From Falciphora oryzae (Eukaryota; Ascomycota; Sordariomycetes; Magnaporthales; Magnaporthaceae), in the NCBI GenBank assembly GCA_000733355.1, contig JNVV01000076.1, positions 1 to 64,000 of the forward strand: a DNA stretch of 64,000 nucleotides. The letters run 5' to 3'. How positions within the stretch are numbered: position 1 is the first letter of the stretch; each line of letters opens with the position of its first letter. Position numbers and translations under genes: made by a program. A model generated the notes under the pieces. That model searched no databases. It had not been told where the DNA came from and saw only the letters and a program-made list of their open reading frames with translations. Below are positions 1 through 8,819 of the stretch, one piece after another.

Positions 1-291
1 CGTAGCCTAGTGTCAAGCTTAGGTAGCGCTAGCACGTCGTATGCCCCCTGGGAGGCAGGGACTGGTAGATCCCGACTATAACGACGTTAAATATACTCTC
101 TCTCTCTCTCTCCAATTCTGACTTGTGCAAATTAACTCCTGACCAATTCTGTGCAGGGTAGATGTGCAGGGTAGGCGAGTCAGTGCGACCCACAACGGCT
201 GACTTGGGTGCTTAGGCATCCTACAGGGGCTACAGGCCACCTTCAGGCTTTCGGTAAGCGCTATAAATGCTGTAAGCCACCCCCGGGTACG

Positions 292-1197
292 CTATAAGCC
301 CTGCCCGCTACTCCTGTGCACAACCCCACAACAGTACAGGGTAAATAATCTAATAAGAGTAGTACATGGTAGGTTGGGCCTATGCACCCAACCTAAGCTA
401 AATACATTAGTTCTTTTAACAATAAGGTCCATAAAAATATGGTTCATCATGTTTTGGAAGGTGGCGGGGGCGTTAATAAGGCCTATAGGCATAACCGTGA
501 ACTCGAAAACGCCGTATTTGTAGCGGAAGGCCGTAAGCCATTCGTGCCCTTTCTTTATCCGAATTAGGTTAAACCCGGTTTTAAAGTCGATTTTCGTTTT
601 CCATTTGGCATTTCGAAATCGATTTTGGAGCTCCGTAATAAGCGGGATAGGGCACCGAATCGGAATCGTTTTGGCGTTTACGTCCTTGTAGTCGACTACC
701 ACTTTTAAGGGATCGAGGGGGTTTTTTTTTTCTGCGAATATAAAGGGCGAACTGTTAGCAGTTTTGCATGGCCTAACTTTGCCGGTTTGCATATGCTTTT
801 CCAGCTAAAGTTTTAAAACGTCCAGCTCCCTTTGGCTTATTTGGTATAGGGGGCTATGGGTTAATTGGGCTCCTTCCTTTAGGTAAATTTCGTGGTCCTA
901 AGGCTAATGATCGGGAAAACGGGTAGCGGCCGCTTCCGTTATAATAGGAAGGAATTCCCTAAACTCCTTTGGTACCGATTCGAAGCCGTTCGAATCTGCT
1001 TTGGCCACTTCCTCAAAGGAAGGAATACCATGCCCGTACTTAATGGCCGCAATAACTGCGGGTTCGACCGTTTTCATATCCTCCCGAAAGCGTAAGCCTT
1101 TTAAAGGCCGTAAGTCCTGTGGCTTCCGGGCCCAAGGCTTGTTGCACTTCCGGCATTTGTCCGAATCCATGCGGATATCCCGAAGGTCGCGATCCAA
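292..1197 (-). pseudogene. Reverse transcriptase N-terminal half (Ty3/Gypsy), broken
   Basis: The minus strand reads a pre-RT linker (about 904-1197), then RT blocks with several in-frame stops. Seen in order are a Val-Asp-Tyr-Lys-Asp-Val-Asn block, an Ile-Asp-Phe-Lys-Thr-Gly-Phe block containing the first catalytic Asp, and a Phe-Thr-Val-Met-Pro-Ile-Gly-Leu-x-Asn-Ala-Pro-Ala-Thr-Phe-Gln block. Similarity ends around 408, just before the YxDD box should appear, and the last residues of the open frame are unrelated. RNase H and integrase are absent. Not functional. Confidence 0.85.
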
Positions 1198-1224
1198 TAA
1201 GCCTAACGGTGGGTGTTGCCTTTG

Positions 1225-1464
1225 CTATGCGAAGGGTAGGATAACGTCGCAATCTGGATCCGTAGGACTAATTTCGAACGTTTCCGTAAAATAGTGCGTT
1301 TTGTGCCGGAAGGTAACGTCGATTACTAGTTGCTTTCCGGCCTTTGGTTTGACCGCCCCTAAAAAGGTAGTTATAATGCGGGGAATAGCTTTGTTAACTA
1401 AATGCCCTGGAAGCTGCTTGGCTATTTTGTCCGAAATAACCTTCGTGTCGCTACCTCCGTCCAA
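1225..1464 (-). pseudogene. Retropepsin-like protease fragment of the Gypsy element
   Basis: The 79-residue frame begins with Met-Asp-Gly-Gly-Ser-Asp-Thr-Lys-Val-Ile-Ser, which aligns with the D-S/T-G active-site loop of retroviral-type aspartic proteases (here Asp-Gly-Gly-Ser). It lies between the zinc knuckle and the reverse transcriptase, the expected place. It is an internal piece of a pol frame that is broken on both sides. Confidence 0.65.
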
Positions 1465-1581
1465 AAGGACCCGAACAGGTATTTCCTTCGATCCCTTTGC
1501 CCGTATATATATACGGAGGATCGGCTTTGCGAGCTCTTTATCCGTTAGGGGCTTTCGGGCAGCAGCGATGGTCGATGGTTG

Positions 1582-4491
1582 TTAACAGTTATCGTCCGAT
1601 TCCGAATCTGACAGTTCGAAAATTCGGGATTTGGTAAGGGCGTTTCCTTCTAGGGCTTTCGAAACGAGGCCGGCGATTTTGGCCTTTTTGGCCCGTGGCT
1701 GTTCCTTTTGTTCGTCCGTTGCAGGGCGTTTAGGGATGGATTTGGCTCCGGCCGTTTTTGCAGGTGCAGAAGGAAGTTTTTTGCCGTTAGTGTCCTTTTT
1801 GGCGTAGCATTCCAACGTATGGTGCCCTTTTTTTCCGCAGCGCTAGCAGTTGGCTTTAGCCAACTTTCGTGCGTCGATATCGCGTTATTCGACCCTTTCG
1901 AGTGCTAGTTTGGTCGTAGTCCAAACGTTACTTTTTTTGTCGGCCTTATCGTTGGCCTTCTTTCCAAAACGGGAGTTTAAGGATGGATTTTGGCTTTTAT
2001 TTTTGGAGCCCTTGCTTTAGCGACGGCCCGCGTTCAAACGCTCCGAAGTCGAAACGGGCTCGTTTTTTCCCTTATCCTTCGGGGTTAGCCTAGGGTCCTG
2101 GAGCATAACCTCGTGGATTTTGCCGGCTTCCTGGATTGCGGCGAGGAATTTTTCGTCCGTATTAGGGACTCCTCCGCAACGGGAATATACCAATTTGGTA
2201 ATTTCCTTTAAAAAGGTGCGGGAAATGTGCTCCCTAAATATAACGCCGGACCATTGGACCGCTTCGTTAAGGTTAAAGAGCTTAGTAAGGTATTGAACGG
2301 TATTTCCTTTATACTTAAGCTCCCGTATTTTTTTAGCGTTGCAGTGGTGTTCGGTGGCGTCCCGGAAGCGTTTTTATAGTGCCGCCGAATAGGCCCGCCA
2401 GTTGTTTTCGAACTGCGCGCTTCGAAGGGACCGAAAGCGTTGATGGTGCCAAACTTGTGCGTTTTCCGTAAGTAGGGACCCGACCCAATTGATTTTAACT
2501 GTATCGTTAGGAAAGCTTTCGACGTAGGTCTCCATATAGGAGGTAACGCGAAGCCACTATGGCTTAAATTTAGCCAGGTCCTTGCCGTCGTAACTGGGTG
2601 GCTTATTAAATTAGACTGGGTTAATAACGGCCGTAGGGATCGGACTACGCGGGCGAGCAGTTCCCTATTGGATGGCTTTGATGAGGTCCCGCAAATCGGG
2701 GTTTTTGGAGGCCCGTCCGTTATTTTCGGGGGCATCGTTTTCCGAGGAGGAGTCCGAAGGTTTTAAAGGTTCTGAAGGAATAGCAATATGCTCAGGAGGT
2801 TCGTTAGGTGGCCTTTGGGGAGGCCCTTAAAAAAGTTCTCCGAAGCTTCCGGAGTGCCTGGGATTTGCCGTTGCGGCCTTGTACTGTTATTGGGCAGCGG
2901 AGGCAATAGCCTGAATTTATTGCCGTCGGAGGTTATCGGATGATAGGGGGTCCTAAAGACCTTGGCGTGATGATGCCGACGTTTTAAGCGCCGATTGGGG
3001 TAGCGGTTTCTCCGTAAAAGGGACGGGTTCTTCCTTTTTTGGAGTGCTTTGACGTGAGCCCGGTGGAAGGGACGACCTTTGGAGGGCCGAAAGTACCGTA
3101 GCTAATCTAAGCCGCCTTCTTTGTGCTGCAAGCCGCCGGCTTTCCCGTACGGCGTCCTTAACGAGCTGATGCGTTTGGGCTAATATGCGCCGTTCGGCAT
3201 TAGTAAGGGCTTCGGGCGATGTAACAAGGGGTCAAAGACGGCTTGGAGAAAGAATCTCTAGATTGCAGATAATCTTTCTATGGGCTCAAGAGATGCTTGA
3301 GGAGGAAGGAATCTTTCGTGAAGGACATAGGAGATGGCAGGGTTTATATAGACCCTTTGTGATCCGTGCGAAGTATCGAGTACATGATTCACACTGCCTT
3401 CCGACCTTCACCGCTTGGCCTTAGGGCCGTTGACCGCCTATGCGGGTCTTCGACCCTCCGTGAGGCCGACTCGTGATGCCGACTAGTTGGGTCCACGGGT
3501 TCTTCCGTGTGACAGGCGATACGTGCTTTTTAGTTAGGAGATCCTAGATTTGGGCATCTTTATTAACGGCCCAGTTAGTAACTCCCTCTTCAAAGGTGGA
3601 AAGTCGTGCTTGTAGGTCCTGCAAGTGGTTTTGTTGGGCCCGAGTAACGTCCCGGAGCTGAATTAGGGCCTCCGAACGGGTTTGTTGCTTTTCGGCCAAA
3701 GTGGCGACTATGGCCCAAATTTATTGTGCAAATGCCTGGCTTTTTCCGATAATCCGTTGCCGGAATGCCTTTTGTTAATCGGCGGAAGCGATTAAACTTT
3801 TTTTATATAAAAAAACGACGGTATGGTACGCGTGGGTAATGCGGTCGTAATGGGTCCTAATTTCGCGGATTTGTTCCCGATCGGCGAGGATTTCCTGGCT
3901 CACACCTCGGGATAGGGCCGAAATTGCTTCGTGCGTACTGATAAATTCCCGCTGGATTTCGGTCATCCAGCCCGGGGGGTTTTGAAAGCGTCCTACGGAT
4001 ATAAAAGCTTATTGTTCGAAGGCCATATTGAAGGGGGGTGCCGAATATAGGATAAGTGCCCCTTAATCGTCGAGCATAGGTGTATTTTAACGTTCTCTCG
4101 GTGCAGACCGGGAGGGGCCTTCGGGGGCTTTTCCGGCCGCTTTTTTAGATTGGGCCGGCATGGTATCGGCAGGTATACCGGAATTGCTAGGCAAAAAGGG
4201 GGATTCCGTTAATTCCACGGCCGGTATGCCAAAATCGCTTGGTAGGGAAGGAGATGTCGTTGCAAACGAAATGAGGGGGTCCGGTTCCTTGTATTCCTGG
4301 GCAGCGTAAAGTCCCAAAGGTATAAGGGAGATTTTCCGGCCTTTTTTAGAGTCCCGTAATTTCGCCAGGGCGATTAAAAGGGTGAAACGACCCTCTTGTA
4401 TATTCTTTTCGCTTTCACCCGTTCGAGAACACCGGTGACAGTCAAAATGTTTGTGGTGTGGCCCTAGGGTTTTATTCGCTAAAGAAGGCAA
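1582..4491 (-). pseudogene. gag of the Gypsy element (broken)
   Basis: Pieces in several frames are recognisable. Around 2400-2620 the minus strand reads a capsid-like stretch with a Tyr-Asp-Gly-Lys segment, then a Trp-Leu...Met-Glu-Thr-Tyr helix and a Gln-Val-Trp-His-His segment, interrupted by in-frame TAG codons. A coiled-coil-like piece lies at 3775-3966 and a Lys-rich C-terminal tail at 1582-1815. A CX2CX4HX4C zinc knuckle is encoded at 1807-1848, with a TAG at 1843-1845 between its first two cysteines. The first ORF (4087-4491) is charged and Pro-rich and may be the leader or N-terminal gag. A solo LTR at 3220-3514 interrupts the region. Confidence 0.7.
3220..3514 (-). repeat. Solo LTR with 5-bp target duplication
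   Basis: This 295-bp unit is near-identical to the copies at 4591 and 4938. Read on the minus strand it starts TGTCACACGG and ends CTTGTTACA, the TG...CA ends of an LTR. It is flanked by a perfect 5-bp direct repeat GGCGA (3215-3219 and 3515-3519). It is therefore a solo LTR of the same family that landed inside the gag region of an older copy. Differences from the 4591 copy are C-T/G-A transitions. Confidence 0.9.
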
Positions 4492-4590
4492 TAGTTAGGG
4501 CTTGGGGGTACCGACTGATAGGGCCTTTCTAGAGCTTAGGAGGAAAGATAGTGAGGCTTCCGTTAGGGGGCAGAGCGTAGAAAGATTATT

Positions 4591-4885
4591 TGTAACAAGG
4601 GGTCAAAGACGGCTTGGAGAAAGAATCTCTAGATTGCAGATAATCTTTCTATGGGCTCAAGAGATGCTTGAGGAGGAAGGAATTTTTCGTGAAGGACATA
4701 GGAGATGGCAGGGTTTATATAGACCCTTTGTGATCCGTGCGAAGTATCGAGTACATAATTTACACTGCCTTTCGACCTTCACCGCTTAGCCTTAGGGCCG
4801 TTGACCGCCTATGCGGGTCTTCGACCCTCCGTGAGGCCGACTCGTGATGCCGACTAGTTAGGTCCACGGGTTCTTCCGTGTGACA
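4591..4885 (-). repeat. LTR, first copy of a tandem LTR-leader duplication
   Basis: This 295-bp LTR has the same ends as the solo copy. It is preceded on the plus-strand left side by a 52-bp leader segment (4539-4590) that recurs between this LTR and the next (4886-4937), giving a 347-bp tandem unit. No target duplication flanks it, as expected if the tandem arose by recombination and not by a separate insertion. Confidence 0.85.
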
Positions 4886-4937
4886 GGAGGAAAGATAGTG
4901 AGGCTTCCGTTAGGGGGTAAAGCGTAAAAAGATTATT

Positions 4938-5231
4938 TGTAACAAGGGGTTAAAAACGGCTTGGAAAAGGATTTTTATATTGCAAATAATCTTTTTATAA
5001 GCTCAAAAGATGCTTAAGGAGGAAGGAATTTTTCGTAAAGGACATAGGAGATGGCAGGGTTTATATAAACCCTTTGTGATCCGTGCGAAGTATCGAATAT
5101 ATAATTCACACTGCCTTCCGACCTTCACCGCTTGGCCTTAGGGCCGTTAACCGCCTATGCGGGTCTTCGACCCTCCGTAAGGCCGACTCGTAATGCCGAC
5201 TAGTTAGGTCCACGGGTTCTTCCGTGTGACA
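4938..5231 (-). repeat. 5' LTR of the Gypsy element, most mutated copy
   Basis: This 294-bp copy of the same LTR borders the Fot1/pogo transposase relic at 5232. Compared with the 4591 copy it carries many extra G-A and C-T changes, for example in its first 90 bases, consistent with heavier RIP. It is the outer 5' LTR of the minus-strand Gypsy element. Confidence 0.85.
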
Positions 5232-5508
5232 GTTCGTAATCCACCCGTTAAAACTCGTTGCGATAACCTAATTGCGTGGGAGGTCGGTTTCCGAGTACCA
5301 ATTGGTTAGGTAGTATTGCTTTTTAACGATAATAAAAAAGGGGATCGCCTAACCGCAATAATTAACCCTTTAAATAATTATAGCCTATTTTCGGTTGCTA
5401 GGTTGGACTAGCTTTGCTTTATTACGGCTTTCCGATGTTGTAATAACTATAACGGCCGCGATTATACCTATAAAAAAGCCGGTTTCGTTAAAATTATAAA
5501 TGTCGTTA

Positions 5509-6295
5509 ACGTGGTTCATAAGCGAGTCGCGCATATAAGCGAGTCGTGCATTTTAAAATCCCATACTGGGCGCGGTTTTTTTTAACGAAATAACTCGCCT
5601 AATTTATAATTAAATCTTACCAAAATTTAATATGTTATATTTAACTATATAACCGATTTTATAATTATTTTTCCAGATTTTTATTAGCGTGGTTTACAAG
5701 CGAGTGGGCCACACAAGCGAGTGGGCTAGGTGCAAAATGCGTATTAAACGGCGTTTTTTTTCGATTAAATAACTCGCCCAATTTACGCTTAAATTTTACC
5801 AAATTTGGGGAAGTTATATTCAACTAAATAGGGAATTTAATTTAATTTTCTTCGATTTTTACTATTACTCTTTTTATGTTAGTGCGCAACACTGTGTAAT
5901 ACACTGTGGAAAATATGAAATTAACCTTAAAAAGGTAATGATAAAAATCGAAGAAAATTAAATTAAATTCCCTATTTAGTTGAATATAACTTCCCCAAAT
6001 TTGGTAAAATTTAAGCGTAAATTAGGCGAGTTATTTAATCGAAAAAAAAACGCCGTTTAATACGCATTTTGCACCTAGCCCACTCGCTTGTGTGGCCCAC
6101 TCGCTTGTAAACCACGCTAATAAAAATCTGGAAAAATAATTATAAAATCGGTTATATAGTTAAATATAACATATTAAATTTTGGTAAGATTTAATTATAA
6201 ATTGGGCGAGTTATTTCGTTAAAAAAAACCGCGCCCAGTATGGGATTTTAAAATGCACGACTCGCTTATATGCGCGACTCGCTTATGAACCACGT
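5509..6295. mobile_element. Palindromic MITE inserted in the transposase (outer)
   Basis: The two arms mirror each other around position 5902. The ends are ACGTGGTTCAT...ATGAACCACGT and each is flanked by TA (5507-5508 and 6296-6297). Arms contain a repeated GCGAGTCG motif. Removing the element and one TA rejoins the transposase in frame, which confirms both borders. The terminus matches that of the host transposon at 6846, so this is a non-autonomous relative of its host. A second palindromic element occupies its centre. Confidence 0.85.
5687..6117. mobile_element. Palindromic MITE inserted at the centre of the first (inner)
   Basis: Ends are GCGTGGTTTACAAGCGAG and its reverse complement, flanked by TA on both sides (5685-5686 and 6118-6119). 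Sequence outside these TAs is itself palindromic (5661-5684 mirrors 6120-6143), so the insertion site was the TA at the axis of the outer element. The terminus is related to, but distinct from, the outer one (GTGG(A/T)TT-type start and GCGAGTGG repeats). Its arms pair nearly to the middle, with only a short imperfect centre around 5880-5920. Confidence 0.8.
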
Positions 6296-6848
6296 TATTT
6301 AAAATGCCATATTTGGCCATAATATTCCGTATAAAGTCGAATTATATAAAAATAAGCTTGGGATTTTCGCATTTAGCCCTTTAGTAATCGTACTTTCGAA
6401 TTTAACGCGTACCAAGCTCCGGGCGGCGCTTAATAAACCTCGCGGTTTAGTTAGTGCCGATAATGCCCGCGTCGCGTTCGGCGAACAATCAATTGGCTAT
6501 ATTTTTAACACCAAAAGGCCGGGAAGGAAATGCACGAGAATTTAGCTCGAGGATGTATTTAACAAGCGCTTTTTTTTCGGATTCCGTTAATTTCTGACAA
6601 TTGGCTCTGCAATCGCGTCGAGCAGGTTGGCCGGCGCGTTGGCGACGTAATGTGGATTTAGGAATGTCGTAGATTTTAGCGGCCTTTCGCACACTCAATT
6701 GTGCATTAGATTAGATTGCCCGTATGGCAAGAACAATCTTCGCTTTTTTGGATGTCGAAGCCATTTGTGGTTGTTGAGGAATTGAGGTTGGAAGTGGGAA
6801 ACGCGATTGGCGATGGAAAACGCGCCACTCGGTGGTGAACCACGTTAT

Positions 6849-7056
6849 ATGTTACAATTTTTATATATTTTAAAAATTTGCGATATGTTAACATTTAGTT
6901 ATAAAATGCATAAAAATTATGACATATATATATATATAAAATATTATTACTAATAAAATATATCCTAACAAGCTTTGCTTTTAAACTTTATAAAACCATT
7001 TTGCTTATATTTTTACGATTTGTGTTGGAATTTTAATTGCGTTATTAAAAAGTAGG
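6849..7056. other. AT-rich stretch without a gene
   Basis: Very AT-rich sequence with an alternating TA tract near 6925-6940. No coding signal is visible. It looks like further RIP-degraded sequence at the edge of the transposon block. Confidence 0.5.
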
Positions 7057-7080
7057 TTTTTTTTTTTTTTTTTTTTTTTT
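7057..7080. repeat. T24 homopolymer at a composition boundary
   Basis: An uninterrupted run of 24 T separates AT-rich degraded DNA on the left from GC-balanced DNA on the right. Confidence 0.9.
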
Positions 7081-7250
7081 ACATGTGTTTAAAGTGGCGG
7101 ACAGGGGGAATGGCGGACTGTAAGTGCTCCGACTTATTGACTATGGAGGCCTGGGCGTCAATCCGCCTACCAACCTGTGCAATCGACAATGGCGGCCCAA
7201 CATCGGACGCGATATTCCTCGCTCCTGTGCGACCATCTGCAATCCATCTT

Positions 7251-7365
7251 TGTCACGGTGCGATCCCTTGATAAGGACCTCGCACGGTTGTAATCCCAGC
7301 TACAACAACGTTCCTCTTTTGCCTTCGTGGTGCACGTGGTACAACCTTGGTCTTGTCCCGTGACA
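7251..7365 (+). repeat. Left 115-bp terminal repeat of the TRIM
   Basis: Starts TGTCACGGTGCG, ends CCCGTGACA, and contains a short inverted repeat (GTGCGA... TCGCAC-like arms around a GATAAGG loop) near its start. It differs from the right copy at about one position, indicating a recent insertion. Confidence 0.85.
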
Positions 7366-7683
7366 GTTTGTTGTAGCTCCTATGGGTCGCTCGAGTTCAA
7401 TCCCCCGCACGGTCGCGCGCACAGATTTCATCCGTGGCGCAACGGTGGCGTGCACGGAAGCCAACTGTGGCGCTTCTTCTGCTGGGGGCGGGGGCAATTG
7501 GCTCCAGCGATTCGAAAAGCCGACCGAGGCTTTTCGGGGGAAGCTTATTAAGCGATTCCCGTGGCAAAGCGCCAGCGCCTCGCTTGCGCAGCGCTAGCGC
7601 CAGCACCTTGCTTGTGCAGCGCAACCCTGGAAGGCAAACCTTAAGTTGCAATTGAGGACAATTGCGGTTTAAGGGTGGGGTAT

Positions 7684-7798
7684 TGTCACGGTGCGATCCC
7701 TTGATAAGGACCTCGCACGGTTGTAGTCCCAGCTACAACAACGTTCCTCTTTTGCCTTCGTGGTGCACGTGGTACAACCTTGGTCTTGTCCCGTGACA
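7684..7798 (+). repeat. Right 115-bp terminal repeat of the TRIM
   Basis: Same sequence as the left repeat except about one transition; immediately preceded by the purine tract and followed by the ATCTT duplication. Confidence 0.85.
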
Positions 7799-7803
7799 AT
7801 CTT

Positions 7804-8819
7804 GGAGTAAAAAGGACTCTCTCCGCCCTCAGCCCAGGCCTCCCTCCCGCTTCTGCCCTTGGGGACCAGCCCCCGTCCATAATTTTTCGATCCGAGACCT
7901 CGACCACCAGCCTCCGGGCCTGACCCCCCGTTTCCGGTTGACCTTTAGCCCACTGCGCTTTACAGATACCCCGGGACCAGAGAGGGCCGGCGAGTGCTGA
8001 CAAGTGGGCATGTTTTGCTTGTTTCTGCTGGAGGACGACTGCTCGAGAGTGCCTTTCCTCCCTGGCCCCGGTCTCCAGGACTACTGCCTTGATGTTCCGC
8101 GTTCTGGCCTCCAAGCTGAGATTCTCGGAATAACTCGCCGTTGCTCGTATCATCGTTGGAATTGTCTGTCGAGGGCGGACGATGGCAATTCAACCGTGGT
8201 TTTGGCTACTGCACTCTTGAATTCTCCACGGGGTTCTTTTCCTGGTAAAAGGGATAAGGAACTAGCATTGGCAGAGGGCAATTGGCGCAGAGACGTTTCT
8301 AACTCGCTGGAACCTCTATCTGTTTCTACTTCCCAAAAAGACGCGCTCGATGTTTAAAGGTGCCGTGCCATCCGGCGTTCTCGACGCCCGCCAGCAAGAA
8401 TCGAGCCCGGTTGCCGAGCTTGTCCCAATACAATGTTTTTCGAACACATTGATACTATCCCAGCCTCGGATTTGCCTGGCTGTTTCTCTACTTGGCGCCC
8501 ATTTGATGGTTTGCATCCATAGGAACTATTTTCAAAATTTGGACTCGTTGTGCGCTCTGGTGTAAAGTGCTATGATTATTGCCTGGTGCTGGATTGTATT
8601 CTATTGTTGTATGGCAAAGTTGCGTTTGTTGCCTACCTTTAGATTTGTAGGAAAGCAGTTTTTTGAACAACGATGATTGTTCTAGTCGCGTCCTGCTGAA
8701 TTGTTTTGGCTCAACTCAACCTGGCAATTGAACGGTGCGGGTCGGGTTCAGAACTGTCCAAATTGCCAAATTCGGGTTATTAGATTTGATCAAGTCTCCC
8801 AGTCCCCGCCAGGATGTTT
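7804..8819. other. Stretch without a recognisable gene
   Basis: GC-balanced sequence with short overlapping open frames on both strands. None has a recognisable domain, a plausible intron pattern or consistent codon use. No repeat shared with the rest of the window was found. Confidence 0.4.

Larger units (their letters stand above)
408..5231 (-). mobile_element. Decayed Ty3/Gypsy LTR retrotransposon, 3' truncated
   Basis: On the minus strand the order is LTR (duplicated, 4591-5231), leader, gag-like region, CCHC zinc knuckle, aspartic protease, then reverse transcriptase that stops making sense near 408. This PR-before-RT order and the RT sequence fit Ty3/Gypsy. Every coding block is broken by stops that sit where Gln or Trp is expected, and the LTR copies differ almost only by C-T/G-A transitions, as RIP produces. 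Integrase, RNase H and the 3' LTR are not found. The 5' LTR abuts a Fot1/pogo transposase relic at 5232, so the retroelement probably inserted into that transposon. Confidence 0.85.
5232..6764 (-). pseudogene. Fot1/pogo-like DDE transposase, N-terminal and central part
   Basis: Translation from the ATG at 6764 gives a Ser-Lys-Lys-Ala-Lys-rich start, then a psq/CENP-B-type helix-turn-helix (Val-Arg-Lys-Ala-Ala-Lys-Ile-Tyr and Pro-Lys-Ser-Thr-Leu-Arg-Arg). The central part has Lys-Arg-Arg-Pro-Glu-Leu and Arg-Lys-Tyr-Asp-Tyr. Beyond the MITE the frame resumes with a Tyr-Asn-Phe-Asn-Glu-Thr-Gly-Phe block, where the family has Asp as first catalytic residue; here it is Asn. Several in-frame stops replace Gln or Trp. 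The rest of the DDE domain is lost at 5231. Dead. Confidence 0.8.
5232..6846 (-). mobile_element. Fot1/pogo-type (Tc1/mariner superfamily) DNA transposon relic
   Basis: The right end reads GAACCACGT followed by TA (TA at 6847-6848 outside the terminus), giving a terminal ACGTGGTTCA on the minus strand, with a TA target site typical of the superfamily. A transposase frame starts 82 bp inside. The left part is cut at 5231 by a retrotransposon LTR, so the 3' terminus is lost. A 787-bp palindromic MITE with the same ACGTGGTTCA ends splits the coding region. Confidence 0.8.
7251..7798 (+). mobile_element. TRIM-like miniature LTR retrotransposon
   Basis: Two near-identical 115-bp direct repeats (7251-7365 and 7684-7798) start TGTCACGG and end CCGTGACA, and bound 318 bp of non-coding sequence. 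The whole is flanked by a perfect 5-bp duplication ATCTT (7246-7250 and 7799-7803). A purine-rich tract AAGGGTGGGG (about 7671-7680) sits just left of the right repeat and fits a polypurine tract for plus orientation. The expected tRNA-complementary primer site after 7365 is not obvious. Size and layout match terminal-repeat retrotransposons in miniature, which rely on enzymes from other elements. Confidence 0.8.

Noticed and set aside
2208..2735. 175-residue minus-strand frame in the Gypsy element
   Set aside because: Longest open frame there, but the gag-like residues lie in another frame that is broken by stops; this one is a shadow.
3185..3424. Plus-strand frame repeated at 4502-4789, looking like a duplicated small gene
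   Set aside because: Both copies lie inside LTRs and recur because the LTR recurs.
5507..6297. One single long-TIR foldback element
   Set aside because: Internal TA-flanked termini at 5687 and 6117 and mirrored flanks show two nested elements.
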